A DNA stretch of 64,000 nucleotides from Rhodococcus sp. AW25M09 (GTDB lineage: Bacteria; Actinomycetota; Actinomycetes; Mycobacteriales; Mycobacteriaceae). The translations under genes were made by a program, and so were the position numbers. Location of the stretch: NCBI RefSeq assembly GCF_000333955.1, contig NZ_CAPS01000072.1:62001-126000 (forward strand), read 5' to 3'. Under the pieces are notes generated by a model, which was given only the letters and a program-made list of their open reading frames with translations, had not been told where the DNA came from and ran no database searches. Below are positions 37,722 to 48,879 of this stretch, one piece after another. The stretch's first letter is position 1; every line of letters begins with the position of its first letter.

Positions 37722-39420
37722 TCAGCCCGCGGCGTTTGGGGTCCATTGCGGTGGGTGGGTGCCAGAGGGTGCGGCCTGGGTATCGATGTCCGGCTGTGGT
37801 TTTGGTGGTCGCCCACTTGCCGGGTCCGTCGCCGACGAGTGCGTGGTGCATGTCGCAGCCGAAGGTCAGGGAATCTATGTCGGTGAGGCCGCCGTCGGTC
37901 CAGTCGGTGACGTGGTGGGCCTGGCACCAGGTGGCGGGGCGGGTGCAGGAGGGGAAGCTGCAGCCGCGGTCTCGGGCGATCAGCACGATGCGCTGATCGG
38001 CGGAGGCGATACGTTTCGAGCGGCCCAGGTACAGAGCTCTGCCGTCGTCGTCGAAGATCGTCAGGTAGTGGTGGGCGTGGGAGGCCATGCGGATGGCGTC
38101 GCGGATGGAGACGCGTGATCCGGTGGCGGTCATGGCGTAGCCGCAGCCGGCGTCCAGATCTTTCAGGGTCATGGTGACGATGGCGGTGACGGGCAGGCCG
38201 CGATGGGTGCCGAGAGTTCCGGAGGCCAGGGTGTGCCGAAGCGCCAGTTTCAGGGCGTCGTGGTGGCGTTCGTTCTGGGTGCGCAGATCCCGAGCTGCAG
38301 CGGCATCCCGCACCGCAGAGTCCGGTGCTGCCGTATCCGCGGCATCGTCGTCTGGTTCGGCACTTCCGTCGGAACCGTCGGAGCCAACGGTCCTGCCGGA
38401 GTCATCTGGCTCTGTGTCGCAACCGCAGTCGGCACCGCAGTCACCGCAGCCGTCGTCACTGATGCCGTCCGTTTCATCCCACAAGCCCGCATCGTTGGAC
38501 CCGGCATCACGGGCAGTGGGCTCGGGCTTCGGCGCAGTGGTTCTGCCGCTCCCGCCGCCTTCCCCGCCGTCCCCGTCTTTGCCGTCGCTGTCGGTCTCGT
38601 CGTCGTGAACGACCGATGTCGGGTCGGCGGGGTTGTTGACTCCAGGTTTCGCTGCCTTGGAGAACAGTGCTTCGAGGTAGGCCCGCAGTTCGGGGTCGAC
38701 GCAGAATTTGCCTTCCGACATACCGTCGGCACCCTGCTCACCGAGGTAGAAGTACGCATCCCGCCGCTTGCGTGGCTTCGGCTGCTTCCCGTCGTCTTCG
38801 TCTTCGTCGTAATCGCCGTCGGGGTTCACCATCGCGTCCAGAGATGCCACCACGGGCGCGAAATCGTCCGGCCGCAATTTCACGGCCTGTTCCACCAATT
38901 GCTCCTCGGCGAGATCCCTCGTCTGAGGGTCGACACTCGAGGGCAGGTGCCGAAAGAACTCCCGGATCATCTGCACATGCTTGGCGTCGAGCAATCCCGC
39001 TCGTAGCGCTGTAGCGGTGTGCGGCAGCAGCGGCGGGAGCACTTCGCCGGAGAACGCGGTGCGATCGCCCAGCTCCGCTGCCAGACGCACCCGAGCCCCT
39101 GCTGCACGTGGGGTGATTCGCAGCATCCACGCCACCGAGGACGGTACCGACCCGGGGTACACATCGAGGCCGTGTTGAGTGATCAGCTCGTTGAGCCAGG
39201 TATAAGAGTGCGCGTTCACCGAGCGCGTGAGGGTTTCCATTCGCTGGATCACCGCACGACGGTCGGCATTGGACCACGCCACCGACGCCTGCTCCGCCAA
39301 CTCCGCGACCGCGGACTCGACCCGGTCCACCAACAGCGACAGTGCGGGATCGCACACCTGAGGGGCGGGCGGCACCGTATCGATGCCGTCCACCCCTGAT
39401 CCGCCGTCCCCCGAAAGCAT
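37633..39420 (-). CDS. DUF222/HNH endonuclease-domain protein with acidic cysteine-rich insert
   Basis: 595 residues of the multicopy actinobacterial 13E12-type family. DUF222 covers about 30-260, the HNH nuclease motif about 500-555: GCSFPSCTRPATWCQAHHVTDWTDGG and FGCDMHHALV, with zinc cysteines and the catalytic His pair intact. Between them, residues about 285-395 are an Asp/Gly/Ser-rich, likely disordered segment that includes DDGCGDCGADCGCD, five cysteines in a few residues. Family members are dispersed and often recombining; nuclease activity is expected from the motif but biological role is unknown. ATG 39420 is the only good start. Confidence 0.9.
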   Translation of the reverse strand: MLSGDGGSGVDGIDTVPPAPQVCDPALSLLVDRVESAVAELAEQASVAWSNADRRAVIQRMETLTRSVNAHSYTWLNELITQHGLDVYPGSVPSSVAWMLRITPRAAGARVRLAAELGDRTAFSGEVLPPLLPHTATALRAGLLDAKHVQMIREFFRHLPSSVDPQTRDLAEEQLVEQAVKLRPDDFAPVVASLDAMVNPDGDYDEDEDDGKQPKPRKRRDAYFYLGEQGADGMSEGKFCVDPELRAYLEALFSKAAKPGVNNPADPTSVVHDDETDSDGKDGDGGEGGGSGRTTAPKPEPTARDAGSNDAGLWDETDGISDDGCGDCGADCGCDTEPDDSGRTVGSDGSDGSAEPDDDAADTAAPDSAVRDAAAARDLRTQNERHHDALKLALRHTLASGTLGTHRGLPVTAIVTMTLKDLDAGCGYAMTATGSRVSIRDAIRMASHAHHYLTIFDDDGRALYLGRSKRIASADQRIVLIARDRGCSFPSCTRPATWCQAHHVTDWTDGGLTDIDSLTFGCDMHHALVGDGPGKWATTKTTAGHRYPGRTLWHPPTAMDPKRRGLINHAHHPEEVLYPPDEHEDPGDEEPRQPA

Positions 39421-39500
39421 GTACAGAATCTATCGCGACCCACCGACAGACTTTCGAACGTACGTTCCCAGTCGGATGGGAGTGTCTCCTGGAGGCCTGT

Positions 39501-40484
39501 TCAGCGCCGCTTTCCGCTGCGCCGAGCGTTCGTTTTCGTCTTGGTAACGGGACGAGCAGGCTTGGAGGGGTGTGCCTTCTTCTTCTTGACCGGCGCGTCG
39601 TCCGTCGCCCCTCGTGAACTACGGGTCGATCGACCGCGAACGATGCCGATGAACTCCTCGATCCTGTCGTCCTCGCGATCGGCCGACCACGCGAGCGCGA
39701 TCTGCGACTGTTCGATGTCTGTCACAGGGCGATAGACGAGATCCTTGCGAGCATTGAATCGGGCGACCGAGTGCGGAACGATCGCCACTCCCAACCCGGC
39801 AGCCACGTACTCGAATGTCTCCGCTGTGGAGCTCATCGGAGGTAGTTCCGGACGATCTCCGCTGACGAGTTCGGTAGCCACAGCTGCCCATTCGGGCACC
39901 GTCGCAGGATCTGCAAGCAGATGCTCGTCGGCGAGATCGGTTGCGGTGACCGAATCGAATGCTGCGACGGCGTGGTCCTTGGGAACCACCACGACCTGCA
40001 CTTCCTGGTAGAGGCCAATGGCATTGAGTCCGTCGCGATCGATGGGCGGTCGCACGAAGCTGACATCGACCGTTCCGTCGCGCAGGCTCAGCACCTGTGT
40101 TTCCGGTGTTGTGGCCACCACCGACAGCGCGACACCGGGGAACCGATCTGCCCAGATGCGCGTCCACTTGGTCAGCGTCACACCCTCGGCGTATCCGATC
40201 GTGAAGGTCGTCGGCTCCGCCGCTGCCTCCTGCTCCGCAGCAATGTGCCGATCGTCCTCGGCGATCTCCACCAGCGCCCGCTCGAGCAGATCTCGGCCGG
40301 CCGCGGTGAGTTCGGTGGGGGATGCTCCCGGCACGAACAGGTCGACGCCGAGCTGCTCCTCGAGTTCCACCACGGTCTTGCTCAGGCGTATTCGCGAGAT
40401 TCCCAGCGACTGGGCAGCGCGGGCGAAATGCAGTTGCTGCGCCACCGCCGCAAACCAGCGCAGTGTCTGCACATCGATATTCAC
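39501..40484 (-). CDS. LysR-family regulator with basic C-terminal tail
   Basis: 327 residues. LysR HTH at the N terminus (TLRWFAAVAQQLHFARAAQSLGIS, then LSKTVVELEEQLGVDLF), followed by the substrate-binding domain to about residue 290. GTG 40484 is chosen as LysR proteins begin right before LRWF. Unusually the last 35 residues are Lys/Arg/Pro/Ser-rich (PVKKKKAHPSK ... RRSGKRR), resembling histone-H1-like tails and not found in ordinary LysR proteins. Divergent from the DUF5997 gene with 78 bases between, which may be its target. Confidence 0.9.
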   Translation of the reverse strand: MNIDVQTLRWFAAVAQQLHFARAAQSLGISRIRLSKTVVELEEQLGVDLFVPGASPTELTAAGRDLLERALVEIAEDDRHIAAEQEAAAEPTTFTIGYAEGVTLTKWTRIWADRFPGVALSVVATTPETQVLSLRDGTVDVSFVRPPIDRDGLNAIGLYQEVQVVVVPKDHAVAAFDSVTATDLADEHLLADPATVPEWAAVATELVSGDRPELPPMSSTAETFEYVAAGLGVAIVPHSVARFNARKDLVYRPVTDIEQSQIALAWSADREDDRIEEFIGIVRGRSTRSSRGATDDAPVKKKKAHPSKPARPVTKTKTNARRSGKRR

Positions 40485-40562
40485 GGTCCCGAGCCTATGG
40501 GACGACGCGGTCTGCGAGCGACCGTGGCGTCGAGAACGAGTATTGCCGGATAAGCTGGTGCG

Positions 40563-40979
40563 GTGAGCCCGGAGAACAAGCAGCAGACCATGAAGCCATT
40601 GACCGCGGCGAACAAGCTCGGTATCTACCTTCCCGCAGCACCCGAAGAATTTCAGAACACCCCGGTCAGCAGATCCGACCTGGACGCACTGCGCAGCGAT
40701 CCGCCGCAGTGGCTGACCGAGCTGCAGGCCAACGGACCCTTCCCGCGTGACGTCATCGCCAAGAAGCTCGACATCTCCATCGCCGGCCTGGCCCGCGGCG
40801 GAGTGACCGAAGCGTTGACCAGCGAGGCCATCGACGAGCTCATCGCCAACCCGCCGCAGTGGCTCGTTCGCGAGCGTCGAACCCAGATCCAGGTTCGCAA
40901 GGATGCCGAACGCATCAAGGAGAAGCAACAAGCGCGTCGTACAGCGGGAAACCGGCCGACGAAGCTTCGTAACCTCTAG
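40563..40979 (+). CDS. DUF5997 family protein
   Basis: 138 residues, conserved actinobacterial family of unknown role. Typical sequence: MKPLTAANKLGIYLPAAPEEF, two DPPQWL/NPPQWL segments around LDISIAGLARGGVTEALT, and a basic C terminus. The middle region looks like a small helix-turn-helix. GTG 40563 or ATG 40590 as start. Convergent with ychJ, overlapping 4 bases. Confidence 0.85.
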   Translation: MSPENKQQTMKPLTAANKLGIYLPAAPEEFQNTPVSRSDLDALRSDPPQWLTELQANGPFPRDVIAKKLDISIAGLARGGVTEALTSEAIDELIANPPQWLVRERRTQIQVRKDAERIKEKQQARRTAGNRPTKLRNL

Positions 40980-41359
40980 CGGGAGACGACCCCGTCGAGG
41001 TAGCGCCACCGGCCGTCCACTCGGACGAAGCGACTCGCCTCACTCATCGTGCCCCCACCTGCGGGGTGCTTGTAGTGGGCCCGGAACTCGACGGTCCCCG
41101 TGTCGTCGAACAGCCCACCACCGTCGGCTGCGACGATGTCGAGTCGATACCAGCGCTGGTCGGGGTCCAGTTCCAACTCGGCCGGTGCGGTGTCCGGATG
41201 CCAGGATTCGAGCAGATATGCCGCGTCTCCGAGGGCGAACGCGGTGAATCGTGATCGCATCAGCTTCTCCGCCGTCGGTGCGCTCGCAACACCGAGCAGA
41301 TACGGCTCGCAACACGCGTCCACCGTGTCGCCGCTCGAACACGGACACCTCCCACTCAC
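40976..41359 (-). CDS. YchJ-like SEC-C motif protein (UPF0225)
   Basis: 127 residues. N-terminal zinc SEC-C motif CPCSSGDTVDACC, then the YchJ NTF2-like core LMRSRFTAFALGDAAYLLESWHP and VEFRAHYK. Function of YchJ is not established; SEC-C motifs are zinc-binding. GTG 41359 overlaps the stop of the preceding small gene by 4 bases. Last gene of a three-gene leftward operon with lysE-like and small genes. Confidence 0.88.
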   Translation of the reverse strand: MSGRCPCSSGDTVDACCEPYLLGVASAPTAEKLMRSRFTAFALGDAAYLLESWHPDTAPAELELDPDQRWYRLDIVAADGGGLFDDTGTVEFRAHYKHPAGGGTMSEASRFVRVDGRWRYLDGVVSR

Positions 41360-41550
41360 TCGTCGACCACCTTCTGATCACCTGGTCGTTCAGCAGGCTC
41401 CACTCCTACAGAGTAAGTACCGAGCTCGTGCTCGTCCCGCTTGCCGACGTCCTGGATCCACGTGTTGGCTTCGAGCAACGTGTCGAACAATCCCAGTGGT
41501 ATCGGATCTCCGCCGAGGGCGTTCTTCATGATCACGCGGTATTTCTTCAC
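41356..41550 (-). CDS. Small hypothetical protein between lysE-like and ychJ-like genes
   Basis: 64 residues, KKYRVIMKNALGGDPI...ANTWIQDVGKR. No recognised domain. Linked by 4-base stop/start overlaps on both sides (GTGA), strong evidence it is translated. Its C-terminal codons VGVEPAERPGD fall on a copy of a 24-25-bp sequence that recurs twice upstream of the MarR gene near 53.0 kb, so the end of the gene may derive from a dispersed repeat. Confidence 0.75.
   Translation of the reverse strand: MKKYRVIMKNALGGDPIPLGLFDTLLEANTWIQDVGKRDEHELGTYSVGVEPAERPGDQKVVDE
41384..41408. repeat. Dispersed repeat copy 1
   Basis: GGTCGTTC followed by AGCAGGCTCCACTCCTA. The same core with one inserted base occurs as two tandem copies at 52991-53054. 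Here it is within coding sequence of a small gene. Confidence 0.6.
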
Positions 41551-42173
41551 GGTGTCACCCGGCGAACGGTAGCCAAGAACGTCGCGGCGGCGAAGAACAT
41601 CCCGGCGAACGTGCGATTCATCGTCTTCTGCTGACGCTGTGAGCGCATCAATCGCAGCACCCGAGATGCCAGCGAGGTGTAACCGGTCATCACCAGCATG
41701 TCCACCGCCACCATCGTGGCCGCGATCACGAGGTACTGGGCGAGCAGGGGCCGCGCCGGATCGAGGAACTGGGGGAGCACCGCCACCATGAAGACGACGG
41801 CTTTCGGGTTGCTGGCGTTGACGAGGAACCCTCTTGCCAGCATCGTGGTTCCACGATCGGCCACGGCGGGAGCGTCCGCGACGTCGGTGGGGCCGGCTCG
41901 CCACTGCCGAACGCCGAGGTAGAGCAGGTAGGCAACGCCGAACCATTTGATGGCCGTGAAAGCCAGCGCGGAGTTGGCCAGGACGGCTCCCAGCCCGACG
42001 GAAACGATGCCGATCTGCACCAGCAAACCGAGCTGGAGTCCGAAGATGTTCCAGTATCCCCGGCGCAAGCCGTAGCGAAGCCCGGTGGACATCGATGCGA
42101 TGGCACCGGCTCCGGGGGACAGACTGATGACGATGCTCGCGCCGAGGAAGGCGAGCCACACTGACCAGGACAT
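41547..42173 (-). CDS. LysE/RhtB-family amino-acid exporter
   Basis: 208 residues with six hydrophobic segments; the family signature GASIVISLSPGAGAIASMSTGLRYGLRRG lies at residues about 11-39 and FLVNASNPKAVVFMVAVLPQF at about 113-133. Exports amino acids or related metabolites by proton exchange; substrate not predictable. The ATG and its 5' flank form one copy of a 53-bp direct repeat whose other copy lies 1.1 kb upstream. Operon with the 64-residue gene and ychJ. Confidence 0.93.
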   Translation of the reverse strand: MSWSVWLAFLGASIVISLSPGAGAIASMSTGLRYGLRRGYWNIFGLQLGLLVQIGIVSVGLGAVLANSALAFTAIKWFGVAYLLYLGVRQWRAGPTDVADAPAVADRGTTMLARGFLVNASNPKAVVFMVAVLPQFLDPARPLLAQYLVIAATMVAVDMLVMTGYTSLASRVLRLMRSQRQQKTMNRTFAGMFFAAATFLATVRRVTP

Positions 42174-42218
42174 GCGTTCATTGAACTACGTCGGTCAACT
42201 GGGATTCCGTTCGACCGT
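42166..42218. repeat. 53-bp direct repeat, copy 1 (lysE start region)
   Basis: Matches 43310-43362 at 50 of 53 positions; the first 34 bases are identical. Contains the lysE-like start codon, its first codons and 45 bases upstream, including a leftward TTGACC. Confidence 0.85.
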
Positions 42219-42239
42219 CTGACCGGTGGCGTTGCACCG

Positions 42240-42940
42240 CCGCGCCAACGTCGAGCACGCGCTCTACCCGGCGGGTTCTTGCCACCGTGGATCGTGGTCC
42301 TGTGCCGTCCGCCTCGGACGACACCGCACATTCCGTCGTCCATCAGGCGGCCGAACCATGCGCGCAGATGCGATATGACCCTTCCTGCGCAGGTGGCGTT
42401 GCATCTAGCGCCGTCCATAGTGCTCTTCCGGTCCGCCGACCGTGTCGCGGGGAGTGTGAGTGAGGTACGCGTCGGAGATCCTCCGAGACAATAGTTGTGC
42501 TGACTTACAGTTGCGATCCGTGCGTGGGTCAACCTGCACGCTGTGCTCGTTGAGCACGCGGCAGTCCCCGCGCGCGTACGCGCCAGTCCCCGCACACATA
42601 CGCGCCAGATCTTGGGCCCATTTGACTCGACCCGGTGGTTTTTTGCACGCATCTGATCGATGAACTGGACTATCTGCGGCGGCGAGGTGGGTACCTCCCG
42701 CTCGCGGGGGACGAGCTCCCTCGCGAAGAAAATCGATGTCGACTGCTTGAATCCCGTTTACTTCCTGGAGATTTCGGTTGTCACGCTCGAGTTCCTCGAT
42801 GCGCTGTTGTTCCTCGGTCGTTGCATCGGCAGCCTGGTTGGCATCGATCCGAGCTCGGCGTGTCCGGAGCCGGAGTGACTCCGTGCCAACACAGACGCAG
42901 CGTAGAGCGGTCCACCTGGTTTGCGCCGCTGACACGCAGA
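42240..42940 (-). pseudogene. Degenerate IS3-family transposase remnant
   Basis: Leftward traces of OrfA and the start of OrfB in several frames. The OrfA end is visible as RIDANQAADATTEEQQRIEELERDNRNLQ at about 42730-42860; OrfB traces include CRVLNEHSVQVDP, SDAYLTHTPRDTVGGPE (about 42410-42480) and, in another frame, MCGVVRGGRHRTTIHG (about 42290-42340). Frames are broken and the DDE catalytic part of OrfB is absent, so it is inactive. No terminal inverted repeats were recognised. It fills most of an otherwise gene-free 800-bp stretch. Confidence 0.75.
42562..42605. repeat. 22-bp tandem duplication in IS3 relic
   Basis: Two adjacent 22-base units starting CAGTCCCCGC at 42562 and 42584, differing at three positions (GCGCG versus ACACA). 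A local duplication inside the transposase remnant. Confidence 0.65.
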
Positions 42941-42980
42941 AACGCCCCTGCCGACAGACAAGGGCGTTTCGGTTTTGTTC
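42939..42980 (+). terminator. Strong hairpin after small secreted gene
   Basis: Stem GAAACGCCC (42939-42947) / GGGCGTTTC (42962-42970), 9 perfect pairs, 14-base loop, followed on the plus strand by GGTTTTGTTC. The only nearby intact gene is leftward and stops at 42982, so it may act as a bidirectional terminator; the T-run favours the plus direction. Confidence 0.6.
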
Positions 42981-42981
42981 G

Positions 42982-43179
42982 TTACAGTGCGAACGGGTTG
43001 AGACCCTGACCGATTTGATAGAAGAATCCCCAGACGGCGATGTACGCCGGATAGAGCCAGTCGGGCACCCAGGTAGGGGTCACGGGACCGCTACCAGGCG
43101 ATGCACTGGCTACACCTGCTGTCATCAAGAGCACAAGACCAACGGTGACGGTGACTGTGGCAACTCTCAATTTGTTCAT
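42982..43179 (-). CDS. Small secreted Trp-rich protein
   Basis: 65 residues. Signal peptide MNKLRVATVTVTVGLVLLM ending TAGVASASP, cleavage expected near residue 27-28. The mature part is only about 38 residues, hydrophobic and aromatic (three Trp, three Tyr), with no cysteine. ATG 43179 is preferred to TTG 43197. Its signal region is clearly related to the candidate at 37353. A terminator-like hairpin follows. Lies between the two 53-bp direct repeats next to the IS3 relic, so it may have moved in with them. Function unknown. Confidence 0.7.
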   Translation of the reverse strand: MNKLRVATVTVTVGLVLLMTAGVASASPGSGPVTPTWVPDWLYPAYIAVWGFFYQIGQGLNPFAL

Positions 43180-43309
43180 GCCGTTGGTATCGCTCAAACC
43201 GACTGTGCGTTACCGATTTTGACGTTCGGCTATTCCGGTCGACATGGTCGCTGTTTTAGCCCACCGACTTCTAGGCTGTCGTCAGGTATGTCTCGCGCGA
43301 CACAAGAAG

Positions 43310-43362
43310 CAGGACATGCGTTCATTGAACTACGTCGGTCAACCGCGATTTCGTTCGACCGT
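43310..43362. repeat. 53-bp direct repeat, copy 2
   Basis: Second copy of the lysE start region. Read leftward it has an orphan ATG followed by a stop after about 12 codons. Together with copy 1 it brackets the IS3 relic and the small secreted gene. Confidence 0.85.
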
Positions 43363-43399
43363 GGGTGTCGAACGTGTCTGTGCGGGGTAGGCCAGTTGG

Positions 43400-43867
43400 A
43401 TGGCAGACATCAGAACAATCGATACAGGCTCCCAGCAGGTCACCCGGCAGACCGAGGTCCGGGCGCCCGCAGCCGAACTGTTCGACATCGTGGCCGATCC
43501 CCGGCGACACGGCGAGCTCGACGGATCGGGAACCGTCAAGGACACCGTTCGCGGCCCCGACCGGCTCAGTAGCGGTGCCAAGTTCTCCGTCGGCATGAAG
43601 CAGTACGGCGTGCCGTACAAGATCACCAGCACGGTCACCGAGTTCCTCGACGCCGACAAGCACAAGGTCGTCGAGTGGCAGCACCCATTGGGACACAGCT
43701 GGCGCTGGGAGTTCGAGGAGAAGCAACCGGGTCTGACGACGGTCACCGAGAGCTTCAAGTACGGCACGGCCAAGGCACCGAAGATGTTGGAGCTGTTCAA
43801 GATGCCGCAGAAGAATGCGCAGGGAATCGGCAGTACGTTGCAGAATCTGGCGGCTCGCTACGCCTGA
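43400..43867 (+). CDS. SRPBCC (START-like) family protein
   Basis: 155 residues, polyketide cyclase/dehydrase-type helix-grip fold that binds hydrophobic ligands. Begins with the usual beta strand VTRQTEVRAPAAELFDIVADPRRHGELDGSG and ends in the long helix NAQGIGSTLQNLAARY. Common multicopy actinobacterial family without a fixed role. ATG 43400 follows the duplicated region by 37 bases. A long-stem inverted repeat follows its stop. Confidence 0.88.
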   Translation: MADIRTIDTGSQQVTRQTEVRAPAAELFDIVADPRRHGELDGSGTVKDTVRGPDRLSSGAKFSVGMKQYGVPYKITSTVTEFLDADKHKVVEWQHPLGHSWRWEFEEKQPGLTTVTESFKYGTAKAPKMLELFKMPQKNAQGIGSTLQNLAARYA

Positions 43868-43893
43868 GCAGTAGTCCGGACAACCGAGCCCAC

Positions 43894-43950
43894 CGCCCAC
43901 AATTCGCCGTCGGAAGCGTCAATTTAGCTCGACGACGCGAATTGTGGGCG
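43894..43950. terminator. Long inverted repeat / hairpin
   Basis: Perfect 14-bp arms CGCCCACAATTCGC (43894-43907) and GCGAATTGTGGGCG (43937-43950) around a 29-base centre, 26 bases after the SRPBCC stop and before the DinB gene. Could terminate the SRPBCC transcript, but the AT-bearing arms and the absence of a T-run also fit a dispersed palindromic element. Confidence 0.5.
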
Positions 43951-43985
43951 CTCGTCGCTGCTGACCCTGATCTATTCTCACCAGC

Positions 43986-44504
43986 ATGGCGATCGATCCC
44001 GATACGAAGAACTGGACGTGGGTGCTCGAGCGAGCCTGCCCCGATTGCGGGTTCGATGCGAGTGCCGTCGAGTACGACGACATCCCCGGCCTGATCCGCG
44101 CCGACGTCGGCCGCTGGATGGCGGTCCTGCGGAGGGATGACGTGGCCGTACGGCCCGACGATTCGACGTGGTCCGCACTCGAGTACGCCGCACACGTGCG
44201 CGACGCGCACCGAATCTTCCGCACCCGGCTGGCACTGGTACTGACCGAGGACGACCCCGAGTTCGCGAACTGGGACCAGGACGCGACCGCAGTGGCCGAG
44301 AACTACAACGAGCAGAACCCCGCTGCGGTGGCGGCGGATCTCGGTGACGCCGCGAACGGATTGGCCGACGATTTCCCGGCTGTGCTGCCGGAGAATCGGC
44401 ACCGGACAGGGAGGCGCAGCGACGGATCGAATTTCTCCGTCGAGTCACTGGCCGCGTACTACATTCACGATCCGATTCATCATCTGTGGGACGTGCGAGG
44501 CTGA
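43986..44504 (+). CDS. DinB-superfamily protein
   Basis: 172 residues, four-helix bundle of the DinB/YfiT type, members of which often bind a metal through three histidines and some act as mycothiol- or bacillithiol-dependent transferases. A conserved start [31 protein letters not shown] with a His, and DPIHHLWDV at the C terminus with the His pair are visible. ATG 43986. It lies 89 bases before hisD on the same strand, with no sign of a shared role. Confidence 0.85.
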   Translation: MAIDPDTKNWTWVLERACPDCGFDASAVEYDDIPGLIRADVGRWMAVLRRDDVAVRPDDSTWSALEYAAHVRDAHRIFRTRLALVLTEDDPEFANWDQDATAVAENYNEQNPAAVAADLGDAANGLADDFPAVLPENRHRTGRRSDGSNFSVESLAAYYIHDPIHHLWDVRG

Positions 44505-44593
44505 GGCATATTCGGTGGAACTATCCTGGTGGTTCGGACAACACTGATTCGACCGAACCCCGGCACCGAACCGACTTCACGAAGGGGCCCACT

Positions 44594-47699
<3,106 letters not shown>

Positions 47700-47721
47700 T
47701 CGGTCGATCGGTGCCCGTGCT

Positions 47722-48879
47722 TTGAGTGGTCTACTTGCCATTCGCGGTCTTCCGGCCGCGATGGCGATGGGCGCAGCATCGTTCGGTGGCTGGGGCTTGC
47801 TGCTTCCGGTGGTTCCCCTCGCGGTGTCCCAGTCGGGCGCATCCGACGCGGTGGCCGCGGCCAGCACTGCGATCTTCATGACCACCACGGTGATCACCCA
47901 ACTCTTCGTGCCGCGAATGCTGATGCGAGTGGGCCACCGCGCGGTCCTGGCTGCCGGATGCCTGCTGCTGGGAGTGCCTGCATTGTTGTTCATCGTGTCC
48001 GTCGAAGCGATACCGGCGTTGGCCGTGTCTGCTCTGCGGGGTACCGGTTTCGGCATGCTGACAGTGGCCGGTGCCGCGATCGTCGCAGAGTTGGCCCCGA
48101 TCGCTCTGCTCGGCCGTGCTACGGGCGCGCAGGGAATTGCCGTCGCGTTGTCTCAGATGATCACACTGCCGATCGGACTGGTGATCTTCGCAGTGAGCCC
48201 GACCGCGGTCTTCGTGCTCGGCGCGGCCGTGCCCGCGGCGGGACTGATCGGCGTGGCGCTGTTGCCGCCCACAAGGCCTGCAGCGCAGCCGCCCGCCCTC
48301 GATCGGGTTCGCCTCGACGCGCGCCGATTTCTCGTCCCGTGCCTCGCCGTGGCTTCGGTTTCCGCGGCCTACGGAGGAATCACCAGTTTGCTGCCGATCG
48401 CCGAATCGAACCGGGCCGCGATGATCGGGCTTGCGCTGGCCGTCGTCAGCGCTGCGATGCTCGTCGGTCGGTACACCGCGGGGGCGGTAGCAGATCGAAT
48501 CGGGATCGGTCGCTCAGTGGCTCCAGCGCTGGTGTCGGCTGCGATCGGCATCGCTCTGTTCGCGATCGCGGCGCTGGGAAGTATGCCCGCTGCTCTGTTC
48601 TTCGTCGCCGCCGTCCTGTTCGGAATCGGGTACGGCGCATGCCAGAACGACAGCTTGGTGATGGCATTCGATGCAGCCGGGCCCGCTCGATACAGCAGTG
48701 CCAGTGCCGTGTGGAACATCAGCTTCGACGCGGGCACCGGCGCCGGCGCGCTCGCACTGGGCGTCCTGGCCACGAGTGTGGGGTACACCGCGGGGTTCAC
48801 CGCGGCGGCAATCACAGTTGTCGTCGTCGCGGCGGTGGCGCTGATCGCCCGACCACGTCCCGATAGACTTCTCGCATGA
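47722..48879 (+). CDS. MFS transporter inside the his operon
   Basis: 385 residues, about 12 hydrophobic helices in two halves (linker near residue 190). It resembles small sugar- or drug-type MFS proteins. No ATG or GTG lies in a good place at the 5' end; TTG 47722 gives [17 protein letters not shown], with ATG 47761 as the next choice. The stop overlaps the hisH start (ATGA), so it is fixed in the his transcription unit. Substrate unknown; export of a histidine-pathway metabolite or analogue is only a guess. Confidence 0.85.
   Translation: MSGLLAIRGLPAAMAMGAASFGGWGLLLPVVPLAVSQSGASDAVAAASTAIFMTTTVITQLFVPRMLMRVGHRAVLAAGCLLLGVPALLFIVSVEAIPALAVSALRGTGFGMLTVAGAAIVAELAPIALLGRATGAQGIAVALSQMITLPIGLVIFAVSPTAVFVLGAAVPAAGLIGVALLPPTRPAAQPPALDRVRLDARRFLVPCLAVASVSAAYGGITSLLPIAESNRAAMIGLALAVVSAAMLVGRYTAGAVADRIGIGRSVAPALVSAAIGIALFAIAALGSMPAALFFVAAVLFGIGYGACQNDSLVMAFDAAGPARYSSASAVWNISFDAGTGAGALALGVLATSVGYTAGFTAAAITVVVVAAVALIARPRPDRLLA

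Noticed and set aside
42405-42935. Intact 176-residue protein-coding gene
   Set aside because: Contains broken OrfA and OrfB fragments of an IS3 transposase in several frames and lacks the DDE domain.
42166-43362. Target-site duplication of a transposon
   Set aside because: 53 bp is far longer than IS3 target duplications (3-5 bp) and the copies contain a gene start.
44505-44593. Histidine attenuator, T-box or riboswitch before hisD
   Set aside because: No His-rich leader peptide, T-box sequence or riboswitch core was seen; only a weak dyad and a -10-like box.
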